The notes beneath the pieces are model-generated. The model was not told where the DNA came from and did not search any database. It saw only the letters and a list, made by a program, of their open reading frames with translations. A program made the translations under genes and the position numbers. DNA of 64,000 nucleotides from Denitrificimonas caeni. Its GTDB lineage: Bacteria > Pseudomonadota > Gammaproteobacteria > Pseudomonadales > Pseudomonadaceae. The stretch lies in contig NZ_CAJHOA010000002.1 in assembly GCF_905120345.1 (NCBI RefSeq), forward strand, positions 291,773-355,772, in the 5' to 3' direction. Shown one piece after another: positions 31,801-39,472 of this stretch (its first letter is position 1; each line of letters opens with the position of its first letter).

Positions 31801-34467
31801 ATGCCAAAGCTTCTCGACATACAAAATCTGCAGTGCTCACAATGGCGACAAGCCATTCAACTCGGCGACTTTCAGCGCGGCAAAGACTACGCTGCACGAG
31901 GTCGCAGTAGCGTATTGCAGCTGCAGAACTCGACGTTAACCGCACAGTGTAAAGGCTCGGCTGGGCAAACCTATCTGCAAACCATCACTTTACTGGCCCA
32001 AGATACACACTACGATATCAATGGCCGCTGTTCTTGCTATGTCGGTTACAACTGTAAACATGTCGTCGCCGCGCTACTGACGCTTGAGCAGATGCAAAAA
32101 GAGGGACAACCCCCACCCAGTTTAAGCAGCTCAGTCAAAGCACCGGCTCCACAACACGTGACACAAGCCTTAAAAATCACTGATGCAGCTGTACAGCGAC
32201 CGACTCCGCAACTGACGTTTGGCAGTGTCACACTGAAGCGTTACGACGCCCGAAGTAAACGCATGCAAACCACAATCCAGCACCGCGCAGCCTTGGCTTT
32301 CGACTATCACGGTCATCAATGCAGTGGCAAAGCAACAGCCAATTTTCTCGTGAGTACCGGCCCCTATCAACGCTTACGCATTACCCGCGATTTAGATTTT
32401 GAAAATCGCTGCCGTGAGCAATTGAAGAAGTTCGGCTGGCAGATCTCTCTACGACGTAGCGATGCGGTGCCAGAGAGCGCAGGCGATGCCTATGAGTTAG
32501 CTAGCGAGCAAGCTTGGCTGATTTTTATGCAGCAGCCGTTACAAGATTTGCGTGCACAAGAGTGGCAGATTTTAATGCTGCCACAGTTTCAGTTTAATCT
32601 ACTGCCGGTTGAGCAGTGGTACGCCACGCTTGAAGAATCCCCCAGCCTCGACTGGTTTGCCTTAGAGTTAGGTATCGAAGTGGCAGGCCAATCCATCAGC
32701 CTGCTACCCATTTTATTACAGCTGATTCGCCAATCGCCGAAGCTACTCGATCCTGACTATATTGCCCAACGCAGCGACCAAGACGTAGTTTTAGTGCATA
32801 TCAGCAAGCTAGGCCAGCGCGTAGCCTTACCTTATGCACGTATTCGTCCAGTGCTGATGACGCTGGGCGAACTGTATATCCGTGAAGCGCTAACTGACGA
32901 CAATACATTGCGCTTGCCGCGCCAAGAGGCTGCTCGTTTAACTGAGCTACAAGCTCAAGGTATTGAATGGCATGGCGGCGAAGGCATTCAAGCATTAGCC
33001 GAACGACTCTCTCAGCCACTACAATCCTTGTGCCCAGTACCAGACGGACTCAACGCCACCTTGCGCGACTACCAACGTGACGGTCTAACTTGGCTGCAAA
33101 ATCTAATGCAGATCGGTATGGGCGGTATTTTGGCCGACGATATGGGCTTGGGCAAAACGCTGCAAACTTTAGCGCATATTCTCAGTGAGAAAAATGCGCA
33201 ACGTCTGCAACAGCCGGCACTCATTATTATGCCAACCAGCCTGATCGCCAACTGGCAAGATGAAGCGCAACGCTTTACTCCGCAACTTAAAGTGCTCTGC
33301 TTGCATGGCCCACAGCGTAAGACATTATTTACCCAGATTACCGAGGCTGATATTGTTATTAGCACCTATGCTTTGTTATCACGCGACAGCCAGCATCTGC
33401 TCGCGCACGATTGGCATATGGTGATTCTCGATGAAGCGCAAACCATTAAAAACCCTCACAGTAAGGCGGCGCTGTGTGTCAGCCAACTGCGCGCACAACA
33501 ACGTCTATGTTTAACCGGCACACCCTTGGAAAATAACTTAGGTGAACTCTGGTCGCTGTTTAATTTTCTGATGCCTGGCTGGCTCGGCGATAACAAAAGC
33601 TTTACTCGTCAATACCGTACTCCGATCGAGAAGCAGGCCGACGAGCAGCGCTTGGCTCACCTTAAAGGTCGTCTTAAGCCCTTTATTTTAAGGCGCACCA
33701 AGCAACAAGTGGCCAGCGAACTGCCGGCAAAAACAGAAATCACCCATCACATCAATTTAACCAGCGCCCAACGAGATCGTTACGAAACTTTACGTTTGGC
33801 TATGGATAAAAAAGTTCGCGATGCGATTCAGCGCGTTGGTGCTGCACGCAGTCATATTGTCGTTTTAGAAGCACTGCTAAGATTGCGACAAGTATGCTGC
33901 GACTTACGTCTTCTCAGCGAGGAAGATGCTAAACAACACACCAGCAAAGCCTCAGCGAAGATGCAGCATTTATTGGCAATGCTGCGTACTTTTACTGCTG
34001 AAGGACGGCGGATCTTAGTCTTTTCACAATTCACCAGCATGCTGGCCTTAATCGCCGACGAGCTCAATAAGGCCAAGATCTCTTTTGTGCAACTGACTGG
34101 ACAAACAGTTGATCGCCGCACACCCGTAGAGCGCTTCCAAGCGGAAGAAGTACCGGTATTTTTAATCAGTCTAAAAGCCGGCGGAGTCGGTTTAAACCTG
34201 ACCGCAGCCGATACCGTCATCCATATTGATCCTTGGTGGAATCCTGCTACAGAAGCACAAGCCAGCGACCGCGCTTACCGTATCGGACAAACTAAACCGG
34301 TGTTTATTTATAAGCTGATTGCACGCGGCAGTGTTGAAGAAAAGATCCAACACCTACAAGAGCATAAAGCGGCATTGGCTAGCAGTATTCTTGACGGCGG
34401 CTCTAGCGTCAACTCCAGCCTCGATGACGCAACGATTGAAGCCTTACTCGCACCGCTTAACGCTTAA
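31801..34467 (+). CDS. SWIM zinc-finger SNF2-family DNA translocase
   Basis: Large ATPase of 888 residues. An N-terminal SWIM zinc finger (CSCYVGYNCKH, about residues 77-87) is followed by a bacterial SNF2-associated region. The SNF2 ATPase has motif I DDMGLGKT near 446, motif II DEAQ near 544, LTGTPLENN, and the helicase C-terminal part with LVFSQFTSML, AGGVGLNL, DPWWNP and RAYRIGQ. It is related to HepA/Snf2 proteins that act on DNA or RNA polymerase; the exact role is unknown. I chose the ATG at 31801; a GTG two codons earlier is also in frame. It is divergent from the amidase. Confidence 0.92.
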   Translation: MPKLLDIQNLQCSQWRQAIQLGDFQRGKDYAARGRSSVLQLQNSTLTAQCKGSAGQTYLQTITLLAQDTHYDINGRCSCYVGYNCKHVVAALLTLEQMQKEGQPPPSLSSSVKAPAPQHVTQALKITDAAVQRPTPQLTFGSVTLKRYDARSKRMQTTIQHRAALAFDYHGHQCSGKATANFLVSTGPYQRLRITRDLDFENRCREQLKKFGWQISLRRSDAVPESAGDAYELASEQAWLIFMQQPLQDLRAQEWQILMLPQFQFNLLPVEQWYATLEESPSLDWFALELGIEVAGQSISLLPILLQLIRQSPKLLDPDYIAQRSDQDVVLVHISKLGQRVALPYARIRPVLMTLGELYIREALTDDNTLRLPRQEAARLTELQAQGIEWHGGEGIQALAERLSQPLQSLCPVPDGLNATLRDYQRDGLTWLQNLMQIGMGGILADDMGLGKTLQTLAHILSEKNAQRLQQPALIIMPTSLIANWQDEAQRFTPQLKVLCLHGPQRKTLFTQITEADIVISTYALLSRDSQHLLAHDWHMVILDEAQTIKNPHSKAALCVSQLRAQQRLCLTGTPLENNLGELWSLFNFLMPGWLGDNKSFTRQYRTPIEKQADEQRLAHLKGRLKPFILRRTKQQVASELPAKTEITHHINLTSAQRDRYETLRLAMDKKVRDAIQRVGAARSHIVVLEALLRLRQVCCDLRLLSEEDAKQHTSKASAKMQHLLAMLRTFTAEGRRILVFSQFTSMLALIADELNKAKISFVQLTGQTVDRRTPVERFQAEEVPVFLISLKAGGVGLNLTAADTVIHIDPWWNPATEAQASDRAYRIGQTKPVFIYKLIARGSVEEKIQHLQEHKAALASSILDGGSSVNSSLDDATIEALLAPLNA

Positions 34468-34537
34468 AAGCGAATCAAATATATTCACTGCATACCGGTT
34501 TTGCTATGCTCCGCGCATGACTTAAGGAGTATTGACG

Positions 34538-35023
34538 GTGAAAAAAAATCGAGCAGATAAGTTACGCGATAGCTTACATGAGCACGCTGAATCAGCAGGT
34601 AATCTTCTCGTAGAAGCGTTTCATTACCTTGCCTTATTTGCTATCGGCGGGATGACAGCTTGGGCGGGAACCATGGCGGCGCTAGAAATGCTGAGCAAGG
34701 GCGCAGCCTCGATTGATGATATTTTATTACTGTTTATCTACTTAGAGTTGGGCGCTATGGTCGGTATTTACTTTAAAACCAACCATATGCCGGTACGCTT
34801 TTTAATCTATGTGGCAATTACAGCATTAACCCGGCTGATGATTTCTGATATTTCTCATCATCAAGAACCCGATATGAGCGTGGTCTACGTATCTGGAGCC
34901 ATTTTATTATTGGCCATCGCAGTATTAGTGGTGCGCTACGCGTCAGCACAGTTCCCTGCTATTACGCCTGCGACTAAAACTCACAGGGTGAGCGATGAAA
35001 GCCATGAAGGTATTGAGCCGTAA
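34538..35023 (+). CDS. PsiE-family membrane protein
   Basis: Small integral membrane protein of 161 residues with four hydrophobic segments (about residues 25-48, 60-78, 85-102 and 112-132). It resembles PsiE, a phosphate-starvation-inducible protein of unknown mechanism in E. coli. I chose the GTG at 34538 because AAGGAG ends 8 nt upstream; a TTG at 34532 is too close to that site. I did not see a Pho box, so phosphate control here is unproven. Confidence 0.82.
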   Translation: MKKNRADKLRDSLHEHAESAGNLLVEAFHYLALFAIGGMTAWAGTMAALEMLSKGAASIDDILLLFIYLELGAMVGIYFKTNHMPVRFLIYVAITALTRLMISDISHHQEPDMSVVYVSGAILLLAIAVLVVRYASAQFPAITPATKTHRVSDESHEGIEP

Positions 35024-35093
35024 CCCACTTACGTCGCCGCTGCATTCTATAAGTGATACAGCAGCGGCTAATTAAGCACTATAAAACAGGACT

Positions 35094-35417
35094 TTATTTG
35101 GTTGGGACCGGCATAGGGAATGCCATCACATTACCGACCGCAGCTTCACTGATGCGCGCCACGCCTAAGCGCTCAACTTCATCAATACGAACAATCGCAT
35201 GCATCGGCACATAGCTACGAATCACACCTTCAAACTGTGCCTTAAGCTTTTCTTCGCTGGGATCAACTACGACTTGGGTACGCTCACCAAAAACAAACTC
35301 TTCTATTTCTAAAAAGCCCCAAAGATCACTTTGATAAATTGCTTTTGCATACATTTCAAAGACTTGGCCTTGATTGACAAAGATCACCTTAAAAATCGGG
35401 TTTTCGCTTTTACTCAT
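35094..35417 (-). CDS. DUF1820-family protein
   Basis: Conserved 107-residue soluble protein of unknown function, typical of pseudomonads and relatives. The core block IYQSDLWGFLEIEEFVFGER is followed by an SEEKLKAQFEGV helix and a SYVPMHAIVRIDEVE strand region that resembles a protein-interaction fold. It is convergent with psiE. No operon partner is on the same strand. Confidence 0.88.
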   Translation of the reverse strand: MSKSENPIFKVIFVNQGQVFEMYAKAIYQSDLWGFLEIEEFVFGERTQVVVDPSEEKLKAQFEGVIRSYVPMHAIVRIDEVERLGVARISEAAVGNVMAFPMPVPTK

Positions 35418-35572
35418 AACCGCATAAAACTCATAAACGAACGGAGTGGCAGCTTAACATATTCACTCAATTGTGTAGTCTTATCCTATAACGCTTATTA
35501 GCTATTATGCGTGAGTCCTATCTCCCTGCGCATAACCCTTACGACTCACTGCAAAATAAAATCATTCAATGC

Positions 35573-35600
35573 TTGACTTGCGAATGAGAATTGTTATTAT
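35573..35600 (+). promoter_or_regulatory. Promoter of the PrrF-like sRNA with overlapping Fur box
   Basis: TTGACT (35573-35578), a 16-bp spacer and TATTAT (35595-35600) form a good sigma-70 promoter. The spacer and -10 are covered by GCGAATGAGAATTGTTATT (35580-35598), which matches 13 of 19 positions of the classical Fur consensus. Iron-loaded Fur would shut this promoter; iron starvation would open it. Confidence 0.85.
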
Positions 35601-35606
35601 TAACTC

Positions 35607-35717
35607 AACTGATCGCAAGATCAGTGGATGACTAAAAAATCAACAGGTCGGTTTTTCAAGTTATCTCTCATCAGGCTAAACACGGTTTTGACCCGCACAT
35701 GTGCGGGTCTTTTTTTG
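35607..35717 (+). ncRNA. prrF: PrrF-like iron-responsive small RNA
   Basis: About 111 nt. It begins with hairpin ACTGATCGCAAGATCAGT (35608-35625), contains the CAAGTTATCTCTCATCAGGC region that corresponds to the conserved target-pairing core of Pseudomonas PrrF, and ends in terminator stem GACCCGCA/TGTGCGGGTC followed by seven T. PrrF represses iron-rich proteins (sodB, acnA and others) when iron is scarce; the Fur box in its promoter supports this role. P. aeruginosa has two tandem copies; only one is visible here. Identification is from memory of PrrF features, not an Rfam search. Confidence 0.85.
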
Positions 35718-35765
35718 TCGATAATACAGCGCAGCAAAAATAACCCTCGAATTATAGAAACAATA

Positions 35766-35792
35766 AAGCCAAGCATTAAGCTTGGCTTTTGA
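35766..35792. terminator. Terminator hairpin downstream of DUF1329
   Basis: Stem AAGCCAAGC/GCTTGGCTT with a 5-nt loop, followed by T on the plus strand and by TTATTG on the minus strand. It lies 50 bp past the DUF1329 stop and would end the DUF1302-DUF1329 transcript; it may also back up the sRNA terminator. Confidence 0.65.
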
Positions 35793-35841
35793 TTGTGCGA
35801 GGTGCGGTGCCTACCATCAGACACCGCTAGCTAACGTCTAA

Positions 35842-37212
35842 TTAACGTACGCCTGCTTGACGCAACGCTGCTGGGGTGAAATCGCCCGAGGACGCAACTG
35901 ATCCGAAGTCATACGACTGCTTCTCTTCGTTCTTCATACCCAAAGCTAAGTAACGACCCGACTGCAGGTCATACAAGGCTTCCAGCGAATACCAAGGCAC
36001 TTGCTTGTTAAAGTAATACAACGCGTGCGCTTCAGCAACACGCCACAAGTTACCACGACCATCGTAATGGTCGATTGCCGCAGCTTGCCACGTATCTTCA
36101 TCAATATAGAAGTCACGTTTTGCATAAATATGACGCTCGCCTGCTTTCAGAGTTGCCGTCACATGCCAAACACGGTGCAATTCATAACGCGTTAAGTCTT
36201 GATTGATATGGCCCGCTTTAATGATGTCAGCATATTTAAGCTTCGGTGAATCTAACTCATAGTTATTGTAAGAAATATAAATTTCTTTTTTACCATTAAG
36301 CTTCCAATCATAACGATCAGGTGCACCGTTATACATATCTAAGTTATCAGAGGTACGTAAACCATCGGCTGCAGTACCTGGACCGTCATACGACACTTGT
36401 GGTGCGCGACGCACACGACGTTGACCGGCATTATATAACCATGCCATACGTGGCTCTTTAATTTGATCTAGAGTCTCGTGAACTAATAACACGTTGCCTG
36501 CTAAACGTGAAGGTGCAGTAACTTTTTGCTTAAAGTAAAACAAAATATTACTTGGCTTACTGGCGTCGTAGTCTTTAAGTTTGTTGGGAAACACAAACTC
36601 ATCATCAAAGTACACTAGTGAATAAGAACCGTTGGTTTGCGGCGTTGCCTGCGTGACATAACGCTTTACGCTGCCGCCACGGTAACGGGTAATATGGTTC
36701 CAAATCACTTCCAAACCATTTTGTGGAATGGGGAATGCATTCGCCACACCGAATTTTTCTAGACCATTACCACCTTGCACCATGTTGGTATTTAAAGCAT
36801 TGGTCTTAGCAGCCTCAACCACATCCGCAGGCATATTCACCGAGCGGTGCGTTGTATACACAGGTATACGGTAAGTGTCAGGATAGCGCTTAAACATCGC
36901 CTGCTGTCCGGGTGTTAACTTGTCTTTATATTGCTCCACATTTTGTGCAGTAATAGTAAACAATGGTTTTTCGCCAGCAAACGGATTACCTAAAAAACCA
37001 CGGCTATCAACAGAGGCAGCATTAGTGGCGATACCACCCGTCCACTCTGGAATAGTACCTTCGGCGTTACCTGCTTTTTCTGCACCAAACGGGGTTAACG
37101 TACTACCTAATTTTGCTGCCTCACTTGGAGAAACAGCAGCCATTACACTGGCAGCGAACAACGACAATAAAAATACTGCGCCAGTTTGCATTAAAGATTT
37201 ATTTGTTTTCAT
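35842..37212 (-). CDS. DUF1329 exported protein
   Basis: Exported protein of 456 residues with a signal peptide (MKTNKSLMQTGAVFLLSLFAASVMA). I chose the ATG at 37212, which has AGGA upstream. It belongs to the DUF1329 family, thought to have a lipoprotein-carrier (LolB-like) beta fold and always found with DUF1302; the mature N-terminus lacks a lipobox. Conserved tracts include TPFGAEKAGNAEGTIPEWTGG and YKQKVTAPSRLAG-type segments. It follows DUF1302 after 81 bp that hold a hairpin. A role in handling lipids or other hydrophobic substrates at the outer membrane is inferred only. Confidence 0.88.
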   Translation of the reverse strand: MKTNKSLMQTGAVFLLSLFAASVMAAVSPSEAAKLGSTLTPFGAEKAGNAEGTIPEWTGGIATNAASVDSRGFLGNPFAGEKPLFTITAQNVEQYKDKLTPGQQAMFKRYPDTYRIPVYTTHRSVNMPADVVEAAKTNALNTNMVQGGNGLEKFGVANAFPIPQNGLEVIWNHITRYRGGSVKRYVTQATPQTNGSYSLVYFDDEFVFPNKLKDYDASKPSNILFYFKQKVTAPSRLAGNVLLVHETLDQIKEPRMAWLYNAGQRRVRRAPQVSYDGPGTAADGLRTSDNLDMYNGAPDRYDWKLNGKKEIYISYNNYELDSPKLKYADIIKAGHINQDLTRYELHRVWHVTATLKAGERHIYAKRDFYIDEDTWQAAAIDHYDGRGNLWRVAEAHALYYFNKQVPWYSLEALYDLQSGRYLALGMKNEEKQSYDFGSVASSGDFTPAALRQAGVR

Positions 37213-37257
37213 TATTTTAGTCTTCCTAAGAGTAAAAAAATTGGGAGACACACAGTG

Positions 37258-37285
37258 CGCAGTGCTGACCCTCGCCAGCACTGCG
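37258..37285 (-). repeat. Intercistronic hairpin between DUF1302 and DUF1329 genes
   Basis: Perfect 10-bp stem CGCAGTGCTG/CAGCACTGCG with an 8-nt loop and no T-run. It probably stabilises or processes the DUF1302 message rather than ending it, since the DUF1329 gene follows on the same strand. Confidence 0.6.
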
Positions 37286-37293
37286 AGCAGTTA

Positions 37294-39261
37294 TTAGAAG
37301 TTCATACCAAAGTTTAATGATACAAAGTCACGGTCTTTTAAGGTGTTATAACGGCCATCAAAGAAGTTGGTGTATGACAAACCTGCGGTGTAGGTATTTT
37401 GGTAATCAGCATCAACACCAAAACTTACCGCTTTAGAGCCTTCGTTAAACTGACCATTAGGACCATAACCATCGACGTCATGTGAGAACGCCATATTGGG
37501 ATGCAAGTTAATGCCGGCAAATACATCGCTATAATCTAGGATACCGCGCATACGATAGCCCCATGATGATGAGGTTACAAAGCCGTGATCACCATATCGT
37601 GCCACTGAGCTTCCTGTTGGATCAACAGCACTACCTTTCACACCAAAGATCGGATCACGACCATAGCGAACTTTATCTTTACTCTCTAATCCAGCGACAT
37701 AGGTATAGCCCACTTCACCTACAACCGTAGCACGGCTGGCACCCAACACTTGGTCGAAGAAATGGGTAAAGGTGGTTTGCAATTGCGTCACTTCTTTACG
37801 TGCATAACCTTTTTGAATCGCACCGGGTACAGAACCGCCAGTCAGCACAGTAGCTAACGCCAACGTCATCTCTTGAGTGTTGATTTGAATCGGCGCATTC
37901 GGACGGTAGCTGACCTCACCCTGCCACGCGGTACCCGTAGGTAAGGTGGTCGAGAAACTTAAGCCAAACAGGCGAATATCTTCTGGATAATCCATGAAGT
38001 AATTACCGTTACCCACCGCAACTGCGGCACCACCTAAGGTTTTCGCTTGGCCAGTTAATTTACCGAACTGTGCAGGTCCATTAACCCAGCCTGGCTGTGC
38101 CATAGACGCGCCAACTAGAGCAGGTCCTGAGAGTCCGGTTTGCTTAGCCACCTGAGACAGGATGGTTGTATTTTGAATAGAGGCGGCAGCCGAACCAATA
38201 CTTAATGGATTAAGTGCACTCGCATTCGCATTTTTCATACTAAGAAACGGGTTACGACTATGATAATTCATCATATAAGCACCGTACTCAGTGTTATCAC
38301 CAAGCCAACGTAAGGCTAAACCATACTGTCCATCATCTTTAGCTTTGTTATCTTTACCTCGTGCAACCAACAACCCTTCTCTCTCAGAATAATTAATACC
38401 AACACTGCCAGTATTAATTATATTGGGAACGCCCATTGCGTTAGCACCATCAATACCCATCAACAAATCAGTCAACTGACGGTCTAGAATATGGTAATTA
38501 TTATCACAGCCATCAGCAGCAACATCTGCACTAGAGAAGAAAGTCCCGCAGTTATCCACTACAGTTTGTTTCCAGCCAATTTGATAGAAGGCTTCCATCG
38601 ATAGCTGATCAGTCAAGTTCTGCGAAACAAACAGCATATTAACAGGGATTAAACCTTCTTTTAGTTCAGCTCCTGGACGACGAAATGCGGATACATCAAT
38701 CGGGTTAACCGAGTTGATAGAGTTCATAATAAAAGTACTTTCACCCCAACTAACCACCTGCTTACCCAAACGCACAGTACCGGGCTGGTCAGCAATGGAA
38801 TAGTTTTGGTAAACAAAGGCATCTAAGATTTCCGCACCACGGGTCTTAGCGCCTTCCTTACGACCTTTATTGCTAATATCTTTAAACGGGCGGCTACCAT
38901 CTTGCAATTCTGTATCGTACCAATATTTACCACGGACAAAGACCCCTGTGTCTTTGTATTTTAATTCGAGGTCATGTAAACCTTTAAAAATCTGTGAAAA
39001 AGTTTTACCGCGCTGGAAATTTAAACGACCATCATCTCCAGTCTGGGTATAACCGGTTCCGCCATTCGCGTTACCAATAAAGCGCTGATCATGTTTAGCG
39101 GTTGACCAACTGGCACCAACTGACAAAGAGCTATCAAATGATCCTTCAATTTCGCCTACATCAAAAGTGATTGCAGAGGCTGGCGTAGCCAATACTGATG
39201 CTAAGCCTACGGCTAATGGCAATTTCGCCAAACGCCATATATGTTGATTTCTTATAGTCAT
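37294..39261 (-). CDS. DUF1302 outer-membrane beta-barrel protein
   Basis: Predicted outer-membrane protein of 655 residues. The chosen ATG at 39261 has GGAG 8 nt upstream and gives a signal peptide ending TPASA; the longer ATG at 39327 adds 22 residues before it. The mature part is rich in aromatic and glycine residues with alternating strands (GEIEGSFDSSLSVGASW, VRLGKQVVSWGESTF, YTAGLSYTNFFDGRYN) and ends in Phe, as porin-type barrels do. DUF1302 proteins accompany DUF1329 in pseudomonads and steroid or hydrocarbon users; the substrate is unknown. Confidence 0.88.
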   Translation of the reverse strand: MTIRNQHIWRLAKLPLAVGLASVLATPASAITFDVGEIEGSFDSSLSVGASWSTAKHDQRFIGNANGGTGYTQTGDDGRLNFQRGKTFSQIFKGLHDLELKYKDTGVFVRGKYWYDTELQDGSRPFKDISNKGRKEGAKTRGAEILDAFVYQNYSIADQPGTVRLGKQVVSWGESTFIMNSINSVNPIDVSAFRRPGAELKEGLIPVNMLFVSQNLTDQLSMEAFYQIGWKQTVVDNCGTFFSSADVAADGCDNNYHILDRQLTDLLMGIDGANAMGVPNIINTGSVGINYSEREGLLVARGKDNKAKDDGQYGLALRWLGDNTEYGAYMMNYHSRNPFLSMKNANASALNPLSIGSAAASIQNTTILSQVAKQTGLSGPALVGASMAQPGWVNGPAQFGKLTGQAKTLGGAAVAVGNGNYFMDYPEDIRLFGLSFSTTLPTGTAWQGEVSYRPNAPIQINTQEMTLALATVLTGGSVPGAIQKGYARKEVTQLQTTFTHFFDQVLGASRATVVGEVGYTYVAGLESKDKVRYGRDPIFGVKGSAVDPTGSSVARYGDHGFVTSSSWGYRMRGILDYSDVFAGINLHPNMAFSHDVDGYGPNGQFNEGSKAVSFGVDADYQNTYTAGLSYTNFFDGRYNTLKDRDFVSLNFGMNF

Positions 39262-39406
39262 GGATGCAACTCCGAATGTTATTTTGGCTGTTGGCAGTAT
39301 AACCAACCACTTCTTCAGACTAATCAACCAAAAGACTGATTAATCATACTAACCGCTCTAATCTGACGGTTTTAAATATTCTGTCACACTCTATCTATAC
39401 CCTTAA

Positions 39407-39423
39407 TGCAGCAAGCATGCCAA
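39407..39423 (-). promoter_or_regulatory. Possible sigma-54 promoter of DUF1302-DUF1329
   Basis: On the minus strand TTGGCATGCTTGCTGCA has GG and GC exactly 10 nt apart and matches the -24/-12 pattern TTGGCACG-N4-TTGCA at all but two positions. The same bases can also be read as a sigma-70 -35 (TTGGCA) with TATAGA 18 bp further on, so the sigma factor is undecided. Confidence 0.45.
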
Positions 39424-39429
39424 TTAAAT

Positions 39430-39449
39430 ATATGACCTATAAGTCATAT
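39430..39449. promoter_or_regulatory. Operator-like inverted repeat upstream of DUF1302
   Basis: ATATGAC and GTCATAT form perfect 7-bp arms around a 6-nt centre. It lies just upstream of the candidate promoter at 39407-39423 and downstream of the acyl-CoA ligase stop. It looks like a dimeric regulator site; the regulator is unknown. Confidence 0.5.
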
Positions 39450-39472
39450 TTACACCCCCATAAAGACGTAGC

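Noticed and set aside
31801..34467. SNF2 ATPase as part of a defence system.
   Set aside because: Neighbours are housekeeping genes (amidase, PsiE, DUF1820); no nuclease, methylase or phospholipase partner is present.
35621..35824. Minus-strand 67-codon frame across the PrrF-like sRNA.
   Set aside because: It covers the sRNA core and both terminators, has no ribosome site and no recognisable family; the sRNA explains the sequence.
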